Source of the DNA: Phycisphaerales bacterium
GTDB taxonomy: Bacteria > Planctomycetota > Phycisphaerae > Phycisphaerales > UBA1924
Length of the DNA: 64,000 bases
Direction: 5' to 3'
Assembly: GCA_020847535.1 (NCBI GenBank)
Contig: JADLBU010000100.1
Span: 1 to 64,000, forward strand
Part shown: positions 36,371-45,147 of the stretch, one piece after another
How positions within the stretch are numbered: position 1 is the first letter of the stretch
Layout: each line of letters opens with the position of its first letter
Notes under the pieces: model-generated
What the model was told of the DNA's origin: nothing
The model's database searches: none
What the model saw: only the letters and a program-made list of their open reading frames with translations
Program-made: the position numbers and the translations under genes

Positions 36371-37264
36371 TCAGCTCGCCGCCGCCCCGACGCTCGCCAT
36401 CTGTCGCGACACCTCGCGGGCCATCGCTTCAGCTGTAGCGATTTCCTCGACGGTGATCGAGTTCGCACCGGCGCGCAGCGCCACGAGGCCTTGGCTGAGG
36501 AACGTTGTTCGTGCGGCGATGTGCACATTGGGTGACAACATCCGCGCCGCCGCGCACGCTCGCACGGCTTCGTCGCCGTCCGGTATCGTGACCGCAAAGA
36601 CCGCGGCGGTCTCGATACCGGCAGCGCGCAGCACCGCGGGGTCCGTGGCGTCGCCGCACAGTACCGATACGCCCAGTCCTTCCTGCTTGCGGGCGGTAGA
36701 AGGGTTGGTATCGATGACCGCGAACGGGACACGGAGTCTGAGAAGCTCCGTGGCCAGAGCCCGGCCAACCGGGCCGTAACCTGCGATGATGGCCCTCGGG
36801 GGACCGTCAGCCGCCGGGTCGCTCACAAGCCGTCCGTTCGCAGCGTCAAGGGTGGGCTCCGGGGCAGCCTCCCCATCGCCATGGGCTGATGCCTCCGCTC
36901 CGCGACCACGCTCCTGGCGGAACCGACGGCGCGCGCGAGTGTCGCCGCGCTCGGCGACTCGGCTCAGTGCCGAATCGAGCTTCCTCGCCGCCGCGTCGAT
37001 TGCAGCGTACAGATCGGCGGCACGCGCCCGTACGGCGATCGGGGCGCGGCCATTGACGCGTGCCTCCATCACACAATGAGCATCGTCGCCACTGTGCTTG
37101 TGGCCGTTCACGTCCTCGAAGTGCACCTCGACCGCAGTCATCTTTGCTCCGTAACGACGGAACGCACCGGTGAGTTTGCGGTGGACCCACGCCTCGATGG
37201 CGGGGCTGGTCTGGAGGTTGCCGGGTCGGATGTGAATGGGCAGAGTGGATGAAGCCTTAGGCAT
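36371..37264 (-). CDS. Fusion of HPF/RaiA ribosome-hibernation domain with TrkA-N (RCK) domain
   Basis: ATG 37264 has AGGAGG six bases upstream. Residues 8-108 follow the sigma-54-modulation/S30AE fold of HPF/RaiA (LPIHIRPGNLQTSPAIEAWV, AVEVHFEDVNGHKH, DLYAAIDAAARKLDSAL). A charged linker (109-155) leads to a Rossmann domain at 157-275 (AIIAGYGPVGRALATELL, FAVIDTNPSTARKQEG, CGDATDPAVLRAAGIE), typical of TrkA-N regulators of K+ channels that bind NAD(H). The first part should bind and silence ribosomes and the second should sense NAD(H) or a nucleotide. I know of no standard protein with this combination. The gene follows the 22-bp element at 37372. Confidence 0.85.
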   Translation of the reverse strand: MPKASSTLPIHIRPGNLQTSPAIEAWVHRKLTGAFRRYGAKMTAVEVHFEDVNGHKHSGDDAHCVMEARVNGRAPIAVRARAADLYAAIDAAARKLDSALSRVAERGDTRARRRFRQERGRGAEASAHGDGEAAPEPTLDAANGRLVSDPAADGPPRAIIAGYGPVGRALATELLRLRVPFAVIDTNPSTARKQEGLGVSVLCGDATDPAVLRAAGIETAAVFAVTIPDGDEAVRACAAARMLSPNVHIAARTTFLSQGLVALRAGANSITVEEIATAEAMAREVSRQMASVGAAAS

Positions 37265-37371
37265 GCCGTACCTCCTGGGCTTTGAACTGAGCTGCTATCG
37301 ATCGAAGTGACGTTCGCGCTCGGGCTGGTATCGGGCAACGCAGGAATCATGTCCTAGGCGCATTTCGTGCT

Positions 37372-37393
37372 CCATGCGGGAACTTCCCCAATC
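37372..37393 (-). promoter_or_regulatory. 22-bp island element, site 1a
   Basis: Reads GATTGGGGA-AGTTCC-CGCATGG on the minus strand. It points at the HPF-TrkA start 108 nt away. The centre GGGAA-G-TTCCC is palindromic in this copy. Confidence 0.75.
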
Positions 37394-37491
37394 GTCTGGC
37401 CACGGCCACCGCGCCGATTCCGCGGCCCATCGGCCCTGAATGGAATGGAGGGGGCCAGGCGCCCTGACAGCACGCAGAGTTCGCGGTGCGC

Positions 37492-37513
37492 GATTGGGGA
37501 ATCGCACGCATGG
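37492..37513 (+). promoter_or_regulatory. 22-bp island element, site 1b
   Basis: Reads GATTGGGGA-ATCGCA-CGCATGG on the plus strand, 54 nt before the GTG of the glycosyltransferase remnant that opens the gnd-zwf-glucokinase row. It is divergent from site 1a. Confidence 0.75.
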
Positions 37514-37566
37514 AGGGCGCACCAGGTCACCGTGATCATCTCGACAGTCATAGAAGGAGATCCCGA

Positions 37567-37878
37567 GTGGCTAACCGAGTCGCGATGCTGCCCTGGGAGT
37601 CGATGCACTCCATCCCGGTCGGAGGGCTGGCCGCACATGTCACCGAGCTTGCGGGTGCGCTTCAACGCCGAGGCGATGAGGTCCATGTCTTCACACGAAT
37701 GGGCGAAGGACAGCCGCGGTACAGCTGCATCGGCGGAGTCCACTACCACCGCTGCCCGTTTGACCCCAACACCGCCGACGCCGATCGGATCGGGGCCAAT
37801 GGACGCCAGGGGGCGGAGACGCGGTTCTCGTGGGACGCCATTGCAGAGGAGATGGACAGCGTGTACGAGCTGATCTGA
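37567..37878 (+). pseudogene. Glycosyltransferase family 4 with internal deletion
   Basis: GTG 37567 has AAGGAG seven bases upstream. The first 65 residues (VAMLPWESMHSIPVGGLAAH, LAGALQRRGDEVHVFTR) are the N-terminus of a GT4/glycogen-synthase-like enzyme. The next segment (NGRQGAETRFSWDAIAEEMD) is the usual C-terminal end. The roughly 250 residues between, with the nucleotide-sugar site, are gone. The frame is kept, so a 103-residue protein could still be made, but it cannot transfer sugar. It retains the promoter element and may serve mainly as the leader of the operon. Confidence 0.7.
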
Positions 37879-37927
37879 TAGGACCGTACGGCCCGACTCG
37901 CTGCCCCCGCGTATTCGGAGACGATCC

Positions 37928-38818
37928 GTGCATGACCGCATCAACAGGCCTTCAGACATGCACATCGCAGGTGCCCATGCGAGTAATGGACCGTGCATCG
38001 ACGGCACCGACGGACGAGCACTCTCGATCTGGACGATCGGGCATTCCACCCGAACGAGCGGCGAGTTCATCGACTTGTTGCACCAGTTTCGGATCGCCGC
38101 TCTCGTTGACGTGAGGCACTTCCCCGGCTCACGCCGCTTTCCGCACTTTCACGAGTCGGCACTCCGCCGGTCGCTGACCAACGCGGGGATCCACTACGAG
38201 CACCTGGTCGACCTGGGCGGGCGACGGCCCGTACGGCCGGACTCGCACAACATCGCTTGGCGTAGCGCCTCCTTCCGCGGCTACGCGGACTACATGGAGA
38301 CCCATCCATTCTGCGCCGGCGTTGATCGCCTGCTGGAGATCGCTCGCCGTGGCCGCACGGCGATCATGTGCTCCGAAGCGGTCTGGTGGCGCTGTCACCG
38401 CTCCATGATCGCCGACTATCTCAAGGTGATGGGCGTGCGAGTCTTCCACATCCTGAGCCCAACCCAACTCCAAGAGCATCCGTACACGTCCGCGGCCCGT
38501 CTCGTGAATGGACTGCTCTCATACGCAGGGCCATTGCTCGATCCACCACGGGAATCGACAGGAGACCCACCGATGACACACGCCTTCAAAGTCGGCGATC
38601 ACGTTGAGTGGAACTCGGAAGCGGGGCGCGTGCGAGGCACTATCAAGAAGATCGTGAGTTCCCCGATCAAGTTCAAGGGGTACACGGTCCGCGCCTCGAA
38701 GGAGGAGCCGCAGTATCTGATCAAGAGCGACACGACCGACCATCTGGCCATGCACAAGGGTGCGGCCCTCAGAATGGTCCGAGAGACCCGACCGGTGGCT
38801 GGGTCACGCGCTCGATGA
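37928..38818 (+). CDS. DUF488 domain fused to DUF2945 (HVA1/Tudor-like) domain
   Basis: Residues 33-205 match DUF488 (IWTIGHSTRTSGEFIDLLHQ, ALVDVRHFPGSRRFPHF, AIMCSEAVWWRCHRSMIADY), a family of unknown function with a conserved Cys/Arg site. Residues 217-284 (FKVGDHVEWNSEAGRVRGTI, KEEPQYLIKSDTTDHLAMHK) match DUF2945. ATG 38573 at the junction has AGGAGA seven bases upstream, so the second domain may also be made alone. It lies between the glycosyltransferase remnant and gnd. Confidence 0.78.
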   Translation: MHDRINRPSDMHIAGAHASNGPCIDGTDGRALSIWTIGHSTRTSGEFIDLLHQFRIAALVDVRHFPGSRRFPHFHESALRRSLTNAGIHYEHLVDLGGRRPVRPDSHNIAWRSASFRGYADYMETHPFCAGVDRLLEIARRGRTAIMCSEAVWWRCHRSMIADYLKVMGVRVFHILSPTQLQEHPYTSAARLVNGLLSYAGPLLDPPRESTGDPPMTHAFKVGDHVEWNSEAGRVRGTIKKIVSSPIKFKGYTVRASKEEPQYLIKSDTTDHLAMHKGAALRMVRETRPVAGSRAR

Positions 38819-38845
38819 TCCTTGTAGAGGTGAAAGGAAGACCCG

Positions 38846-39877
38846 ATGGAACTGGGCATGATCGGACTGGGACGGATGGGCACGAGCATGGTGCGGCGCC
38901 TGCAACGGGCCGGTCACAGGTGCGTCGTGTACGACATCCGGCCCGAGCCGGCTCGCGCCCTCGCCGAAGAGGGTGCCGTCGCGGCGACCTCACCCCAGGA
39001 GTTCGTGAAACAGCTGGCAGCGCCCCGCGCGATCTGGATGATGGTGCCGGCGGGCGTGGTCGAGCAGACGCTGAAGACGTTCGTCCCTTACCTTGGAGGG
39101 GACGACGCGATCGTCGATGGGGGCAACTCGTATTACCACGACGACATCCGCCGCACCAAGGAACTGGAGGCCAAGGGCATCCACTACGTCGATGTCGGCA
39201 CGAGCGGCGGCGTCTGGGGGGCGCAGCGCGGCTACTGCCTCAAGATCGGCGGCCCGGAAGCGGCCGTCCGTCGCCTGGATCCCATCTTCGCATCCCTGGC
39301 GCCGGGTGCCGGGGCAGCGCCGCGCACACCGGGGCGGGCGAACCGCGGCGGGAGCGTCGAGCAGGGCTACCTGCACTGCGGGTCCAGCGGCGCTGGCCAC
39401 TTCGTGAAGATGGTCCACAACGGTATCGAGTACGCGCTGATGGCGGCCTATGCCGAAGGGCTGAACATTCTTCGCCACGCGAATGCGGGTCAGGAGCGCC
39501 GCTCCCTCGACGCAGAAACAACTCCATTGCGCCACCCCGAGCACTACCAGTACAACCTGAATCTGGCTGACATCGCCGAGGTATGGCGCCGTGGCAGTGT
39601 GGTTGCCTCGTGGCTGCTCGACCTGACAGCGACCGCCTTGCTGGAGAGCCCGGACCTGGCGAACTACTCCGGCCGGGTGTCGGACTCGGGGGAGGGGCGT
39701 TGGACGATCGCGGCCGCCGTCGAGGAATCAATCCCCGCGCCGGTCCTCAGCGCGGCCCTGTATGCGCGATTCAGTTCACGCGCCGAATCTGAGTTTGCGA
39801 ACAAGGTGCTCTCCGCCTTGCGTTACCAGTTCGGCGGGCACGAGGAGCGGGCTGCGCCTCCGGGGAGCCCCCGATGA
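38846..39877 (+). CDS. gnd: 6-phosphogluconate dehydrogenase, decarboxylating (short type)
   Basis: 343 residues. NAD(P)-binding [13 protein letters not shown] at 7-19, [48 protein letters not shown] and the active-site [20 protein letters not shown] place it in the short GndA class of about 300-340 residues. It converts 6-phosphogluconate to ribulose-5-phosphate and CO2. It overlaps zwf by ATGA, so the two pentose-phosphate enzymes are made together. Confidence 0.93.
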   Translation: MELGMIGLGRMGTSMVRRLQRAGHRCVVYDIRPEPARALAEEGAVAATSPQEFVKQLAAPRAIWMMVPAGVVEQTLKTFVPYLGGDDAIVDGGNSYYHDDIRRTKELEAKGIHYVDVGTSGGVWGAQRGYCLKIGGPEAAVRRLDPIFASLAPGAGAAPRTPGRANRGGSVEQGYLHCGSSGAGHFVKMVHNGIEYALMAAYAEGLNILRHANAGQERRSLDAETTPLRHPEHYQYNLNLADIAEVWRRGSVVASWLLDLTATALLESPDLANYSGRVSDSGEGRWTIAAAVEESIPAPVLSAALYARFSSRAESEFANKVLSALRYQFGGHEERAAPPGSPR

Positions 39878-41271
39878 GGGTCTCTCGTTCGGATGCGCTG
39901 GTGCTCTTCGGCGTGACGGGCGACCTTGCGCACAAGAAGATCTTCCCCGCCCTCTACGCCATGGCGAAGCGGGGCGCGCTGAACGTCCCCGTCATCGGCG
40001 TCGCCCTTCCCAAATGGAGCTTGCTGCACCTGCGCAGCCGGGTGACGGACAGCATCAAGCAGTCTGGCGGGATCGACAACCGACGGGCCCTCAGCGATCT
40101 TCTCTCTCGGCTCTCGTACGTCAGCGGAGACTACAACATCCCGAGCACGTTCGCAGCGGTTAGGCAGTCGTTGGGCGCTGCTCGACACCCGGCCCACTAC
40201 CTCGCCATACCACCCGCGACCTTCGCGACGGTGATCCGGGGGATCGGCTTCGCGGGGCTGGCCAAGCATGCACGGGTCATCGTCGAGAAACCGTTCGGGC
40301 GCGACTTGGCCTCCGCGCGCGAGCTGAGCCGCGTTGCGCGGGCGGTCTTCCCGGATGACGCGATCTTCCGCATCGACCACTTCCTCGGGAAGGAGGCGAT
40401 CCAGAACATCCTCTACTTTCGATTCGCCAACTCCTTCCTGGAACCGATATGGAACCGCGACCACGTGGCGAGCGTGCAGATCACGCTCGCCGAAAAGTTC
40501 GGCGTCGAAGGCCGCGGCGCTTTCTACGAAACCGCCGGTTGCCTGCGCGACGTGATCGAGAACCACCTCTTTCAGGTCGTCGCGCTGCTGGCCATGGAAC
40601 CGCCGGCCCATCGGGGCTATGGAGCCGTGCACGTCGAGAAAGCCAAGGTCTTCCAGGCCATGCGCCCCCTGACGCCCGGCGACGTGGTGCGCGGGCAATA
40701 TGCCGGCTACCGGAGGGAGCCGAACGTGGCGAGGAACTCCGGCGTTGAGACGTTCTGCGCGCTGCGGCTCTTCATCGACTCGTGGCGTTGGGAAGGGGTG
40801 CCGTGGTACCTGCGGTCCGGCAAGTGCCTCGCAAAAACGGCGGCGGAGATCCTGGTAGAACTGAAGCCGCCGCCGCAGAGGCTCTTCGCCGATTCGGTGC
40901 CCGCGACCGGTCGGGCCAACTACTTGCGCTTCCAGCTCTCTCCAGTTTCGGCGATCGCCCTCGCCGCGCGCGTCAAACGCGCGGGCAAGGAGTTCGTCGG
41001 TGACCAGCGGGAGCTCCTCCTCATCGAGGAAGAACCCGGCGAGGAAGCGCCGTACGAGCGGCTCTTGTGCGACGCCATGGCCGGCGACGGAGCGCTCTTT
41101 ACACGCGAGGACGCCGTTGAGGCCGCGTGGGCGGTAGTTGATCCGGTGCTGAAGAAACACCGCCGCCTGCACATTTACCGACGCGGCAGCTGGGGGCCGA
41201 AAGAGGCCGACGACCTCATCGCGAAGGACGGCGGCTGGCACAACCCTAAGCCCAATGTGTCGTCGGGATGA
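39874..41271 (+). CDS. zwf: Glucose-6-phosphate 1-dehydrogenase
   Basis: 465 residues. The cofactor motif [24 protein letters not shown] and the substrate/catalytic motif [15 protein letters not shown] are present, and [22 protein letters not shown] is the usual hallmark. It makes 6-phosphogluconolactone and NADPH. No lactonase gene (pgl) is nearby. It overlaps gnd and is followed after 40 bp by the glucokinase. Confidence 0.95.
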   Translation: MRVSRSDALVLFGVTGDLAHKKIFPALYAMAKRGALNVPVIGVALPKWSLLHLRSRVTDSIKQSGGIDNRRALSDLLSRLSYVSGDYNIPSTFAAVRQSLGAARHPAHYLAIPPATFATVIRGIGFAGLAKHARVIVEKPFGRDLASARELSRVARAVFPDDAIFRIDHFLGKEAIQNILYFRFANSFLEPIWNRDHVASVQITLAEKFGVEGRGAFYETAGCLRDVIENHLFQVVALLAMEPPAHRGYGAVHVEKAKVFQAMRPLTPGDVVRGQYAGYRREPNVARNSGVETFCALRLFIDSWRWEGVPWYLRSGKCLAKTAAEILVELKPPPQRLFADSVPATGRANYLRFQLSPVSAIALAARVKRAGKEFVGDQRELLLIEEEPGEEAPYERLLCDAMAGDGALFTREDAVEAAWAVVDPVLKKHRRLHIYRRGSWGPKEADDLIAKDGGWHNPKPNVSSG

Positions 41272-41311
41272 CCCGAGTGGCCCCGATCCTGTTCCTGTTG
41301 GAGCTCCCCTC

Positions 41312-42022
41312 ATGCGCATCCTCGTCGTTGATGTGGGCGGAACACACGTGAAGATTCTGGCCACGGGCCACAGGGCACGGCGCGAGTTTGTGTCCGGCCC
41401 GACTATGACGGCCGAGGTGATGGCGGCTGGTGTCCTGAGGGCAGCGGAAGGCTGGACCTACGACGTGGTGTCAATCGGCTATCCAGGTCCGGTCCTACGC
41501 GGGCGGCCGGTCCTCGAACCGCACAATCTGGCGCCCGGATGGGTCGGCTTCGATTTCAAAGCCGCGTTCGGGCGTCCGGTCAAGATCATGAACGACGCGG
41601 CGATGCAGGCCCTAGGGAGCTATGAGGGTGGCAAGATGCTCTTCCTGGGACTTGGCGCGGGCCTTGGATCGGCCATGATCGTGGACGGTATCGTCGAACC
41701 GATGGAACTGGGCCATCTTCCTTATAGAGAGGGAACCTTTGAAGACTACGTCGGGCTCCGGGGCCTAAAGCGCGTGGGGAAGAAGAAGTGGCGGACCTAC
41801 GTGGATGACGTGGTCACGCGCCTCGTCGCGGCCCTCGAACCCGAAGACGTAGTCCTTGGCGGAGGGAACGTTCATCGGCTCAAGGAACTGCCCGCTGGCT
41901 GCCGGGGGGGCGACAACGCGAACGCCTTCCGCGGGGGATTTCGCATGTGGGAAGAGGCCGGACGACGGAAGGTCTCGGCCTTGCCCACCGTTCAGAGGCG
42001 GGCGCAGCGGAAACAGATCTGA
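41312..42022 (+). CDS. ROK-type glucokinase, polyphosphate-glucokinase-like
   Basis: ATG 41312 has TTGGAG upstream and gives 236 residues. ATP/phosphate motif MRILVVDVGGTHVKIL, SIGYPGPV, MNDAAMQALGSYEGGKMLFL and LGLGAGLGSAMI are the ROK/PPGK blocks. Many relatives use polyphosphate as phosphate donor; which donor is used here cannot be read. It supplies glucose-6-phosphate to the upstream zwf. Convergent with the glucoamylase gene, 74 bp apart. Confidence 0.85.
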   Translation: MRILVVDVGGTHVKILATGHRARREFVSGPTMTAEVMAAGVLRAAEGWTYDVVSIGYPGPVLRGRPVLEPHNLAPGWVGFDFKAAFGRPVKIMNDAAMQALGSYEGGKMLFLGLGAGLGSAMIVDGIVEPMELGHLPYREGTFEDYVGLRGLKRVGKKKWRTYVDDVVTRLVAALEPEDVVLGGGNVHRLKELPAGCRGGDNANAFRGGFRMWEEAGRRKVSALPTVQRRAQRKQI

Positions 42023-42096
42023 CAGCAACCATGGCTCGCGGGGTGGCCGCAGGCGGACACCCCTAGCCCCGTTGCCGAGGATCCGACCTTGCTGAA

Positions 42097-44586
42097 TCAC
42101 GGAGTCGCCCTCGTAGCGATCGGCGCTGGTCGGCTCTTTGTGCGTCCTGCTCGTCGGCCGATGAGGGTCTCTTCGGCTGACGTTGGTCGGATCGTCACCT
42201 TGAAGTCGCGCCCTTCCCAACGACCCACTTCCGTCCAGAAGAACGTGAACCGGACCGGAGCTCGCTGGTCGGGCAAGAGTCGGATGTCCACGTAGGCATG
42301 ACCGGTCCCGATGGAAGTGCTCTCCGTATCGTGCGACTGCGTCCATTCATCGCACGTCCAGTGCAACCGGAACGCGGCCGCCGCCTGGATCCGCAAGGTT
42401 CCTCCGGCGGGCATCGAGCCCACCTGCCGGTTGAACTTCCAGACCTCCAACGGCGCCGCCGCGGACCGGTTGCGGTAGCGGTCGGCGACCTCCGGGATGA
42501 GGTCAAAGACCCGGCCTTCACTCGCGGATCGCACGAGCTTGATGTACTCGGCGTGCGCCCAACACAGAGGCATTGCACCTCCGGTTGGGCGCCCGAGGTA
42601 CATGTGAGCCTTGGGTTGATCCGACAACGCCCAGACCTGCTCCGGCAACAGCCTTGTGGTGCTGGCGAAGCTCTCCATCGCCCGGATATAGATGTCGGCA
42701 GTGCGCCCGGCCGCGACCTCGTAATGCCCGCGCTCCCCGGTGAGCAGCGGCCAAGCGTGCCCATACCCCCAGCTTCGATAGGGACCGCCATCTTCCCGCT
42801 GCCCGTAGCCGTCATGGTTGTACCGCCGCCAACCGGGGCCGCGGGGCGTGTCCACCCTTAACACCGCGTCCACAACCCGCAAGGAATCTTCGATCAGCGG
42901 GTCGCCCGGCGCACGGATGCCGTACCGGACCAGTTCAAGGAATCCTGCATCCACGATGTCCTTGCCGGGAAACGCGAGGGGCACCCCGGGTGGTTGGTTC
43001 CGCAAATGGAGGATTCCGTGGTTGGCGTCTTCATTGGGTTGAGGGTCGTCGGCATCCGCGGGGTGTATGCGGATGAAATGTCGACGAATATCGGGGACTA
43101 GCGAGCCCTCCGTGGTGACGGTCCACGGTTCGATGTGGGACTCGAGGAAATCGGCGAACTCTCCGAGGTATCGCGCGGTGGCCTCCTGACCCCGCTCACG
43201 GGCGAAGGCGGCGGCACAGACCAGACCGGCGATGTGGGCCGCCAATGTCGAGGGCGAGAACCCGCTGTTTTCTTCCCACCGCTCCTGGGGGGTGACTGGC
43301 CCTTTCTCAATGAGGTAGCCGGCTGCCCTCAGAACCATCGGATAAGGATCGAACTCCTGGAGAGCACCGGCTAGATGCAGGCGCCGGGCAAGGAGGATGG
43401 GAAAGGCGGTTTCGTCCAGTTGGACGCCCTCCCAGTGCGCCTCCCCGTTGATCCAGAAGTTCTGGAAGAATCCGCCATCCTCCTTCTGGGTGCAGGCCAG
43501 GTAGATGAGTGCGCGGAGCGGGGCCTCGGTGCTCCCGGCCGCGAGCAGCCCGGTCGCGCTATGATACATGTCCCGTGTCCAAACGAGGTGGTAGCCGCCT
43601 ACTTCTTCGTCGCTCCTGGATTCGCCCCAGGGGATGCTCAGCGACGCGATCAAAGCCCCGTCGTACGTCTTGTCTTCGTGGGCGAGAAGGATGCTGTGAC
43701 TGGCGCGGTAGAGGTGGCCACCGTCCGATGCCGCTCGCTCGTTCCCCGGCCGCACATGGGCGGACGCGTGCTGCCACTGCTCAACGAAGCGAGCCCGGTG
43801 ATGAGCGAACGATGTCCCTAGCGACTGAGCCACCGTGACCAACGCACGGTGGAGATTGTCGCCAAAGGCGAGAGCCAGCACGAACTCCGGGCCTCGCCGC
43901 AGATCGATCTCCCCGAGCAGAGCGATATTCCCGTCCGGCGCGCAATCGAACTCCCAGTCCATCCTGAAGTCGTCAGCCAGGTCTCGCCACCCGTCGGTGA
44001 TCCCCACGTAACCGCAGGAACACCGCACAAACGGTACCGAAGCCGCCAGCGCCAGCCAGGTGCCCCCCTCCCCCGCCTTGTGCGCCGTGAGGACCTTGCC
44101 CCACTCGGCATCCACGACGTTGCCGTTGTTGCCGCGGCCACCGATGTCCAGGTGCGGCGCCAGCAGCGCAAACAGCCGAAGCTTGGCGAGCATGGCCGCT
44201 TCCGCCTCCAGGCGCGTGTGCATGAGCACGCAGGCCTGATGGGGGTCGGCGATCACCTCCTTGACAATGCGGAAGCGCCCTTGGGGATCGGTGTTGACGA
44301 TGCGGAACCCGAGGACGCCCGGCCCGATGCACTCCAGCGTATTGTCCAGTTGGCGCTCGTCGTGGAAGAAGGTTTCCCCGTCGGTGATCAGGTACTGCAG
44401 GTCACGGATCTGCGGCCGATCGATGGTCGGGTAGTAGACCTCGTTCAGGATGCCCTTGGAGACCGTGAACCAAACCTGGCTCAGAGCTGAATAGGCGGTC
44501 CCTATGCCGTCCTTGTCGCTGCGGGTCCAGCGGGGCTCGATCCCGAGGCCACCAGAGGCCGGATGATTTGCCAACAGGGTCGCCAT
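42097..44586 (-). CDS. GH15 glucoamylase/glucodextranase-like
   Basis: 829 residues without a signal peptide. The N-terminal beta-sandwich (IGTAYSALSQVWFTVSKGIL, EVYYPTIDRPQIRDLQYLIT) precedes the barrel with YHLVWTRDMYHSATGLLAAG, general acid in QERWEENSGFSPST and general base in RLLPEQVW. The last 100 residues form a small beta domain. It would release glucose from internal alpha-glucans. It is the last gene of a Usp-DoxX-GH15 row, and the product feeds the convergent glucokinase/zwf/gnd operon. Confidence 0.92.
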   Translation of the reverse strand: MATLLANHPASGGLGIEPRWTRSDKDGIGTAYSALSQVWFTVSKGILNEVYYPTIDRPQIRDLQYLITDGETFFHDERQLDNTLECIGPGVLGFRIVNTDPQGRFRIVKEVIADPHQACVLMHTRLEAEAAMLAKLRLFALLAPHLDIGGRGNNGNVVDAEWGKVLTAHKAGEGGTWLALAASVPFVRCSCGYVGITDGWRDLADDFRMDWEFDCAPDGNIALLGEIDLRRGPEFVLALAFGDNLHRALVTVAQSLGTSFAHHRARFVEQWQHASAHVRPGNERAASDGGHLYRASHSILLAHEDKTYDGALIASLSIPWGESRSDEEVGGYHLVWTRDMYHSATGLLAAGSTEAPLRALIYLACTQKEDGGFFQNFWINGEAHWEGVQLDETAFPILLARRLHLAGALQEFDPYPMVLRAAGYLIEKGPVTPQERWEENSGFSPSTLAAHIAGLVCAAAFARERGQEATARYLGEFADFLESHIEPWTVTTEGSLVPDIRRHFIRIHPADADDPQPNEDANHGILHLRNQPPGVPLAFPGKDIVDAGFLELVRYGIRAPGDPLIEDSLRVVDAVLRVDTPRGPGWRRYNHDGYGQREDGGPYRSWGYGHAWPLLTGERGHYEVAAGRTADIYIRAMESFASTTRLLPEQVWALSDQPKAHMYLGRPTGGAMPLCWAHAEYIKLVRSASEGRVFDLIPEVADRYRNRSAAAPLEVWKFNRQVGSMPAGGTLRIQAAAAFRLHWTCDEWTQSHDTESTSIGTGHAYVDIRLLPDQRAPVRFTFFWTEVGRWEGRDFKVTIRPTSAEETLIGRRAGRTKSRPAPIATRATP

Positions 44587-44649
44587 AACGAGTGCGTGGT
44601 TCCCGGGGCGTCGCCTGACCGCCCGATTTCCCTTGAGGATCGGTTCCGA

Positions 44650-45081
44650 TCAACCTCGTCCGCAGACGAGCATCGCTCCGGCCGTCCGGCTCTTTCGCGG
44701 AATGATCGGCTCGCCGCGGAGCGCCGCGACGCTTCCAAGTGTGTACGCGCCGAGGGCCATGGCGAGATCGCGGACGGCGATGTCGTAGAAACCGGCGAGG
44801 GTCACGGCGCCCGCGATCAATACCAACCACAGTGCCACGACGTACGCCCCGAGGCGTGGGAGCGCGGTGAGCACGACCAGCCCCGCGATGATCTCGATGA
44901 TCCCCACGCCCATCATGAAGGTGTGTGGGCTCACCCGGACGACCTTGGTCATGAACTCGGGGAGGTACTTGGACCAGTCAGTGAGCAGGTTGGTGAACTT
45001 GTCCGCGCCCGCGATGATCGGGACGAGCCCGTAGCAGAGGCGGAGGGGCACGTAAATGCGATTGAGGGCTTGGGTATCCAT
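44650..45081 (-). CDS. DoxX-family membrane protein
   Basis: 143 residues with four hydrophobic helices (RLCYGLVPIIAGADKFTNLL, FMMGVGIIEIIAGLVVL, AYVVALWLVLIAGAVTL, DLAMALGAYTLGSVAAL). The first contains the DoxX-type Gly-ADKF pattern. Family members take part in membrane redox or sulfur metabolism, often with stress genes. It lies 66 bp after the Usp gene and 63 bp before the glucoamylase, probably in one operon. Confidence 0.8.
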   Translation of the reverse strand: MDTQALNRIYVPLRLCYGLVPIIAGADKFTNLLTDWSKYLPEFMTKVVRVSPHTFMMGVGIIEIIAGLVVLTALPRLGAYVVALWLVLIAGAVTLAGFYDIAVRDLAMALGAYTLGSVAALRGEPIIPRKSRTAGAMLVCGRG

Positions 45082-45147
45082 TTCGACGGTCTCCTTGTTC
45101 TGCTGAGCTGTTCACTGAGCTTTGGTTACACGATTCCCTCCAACACG

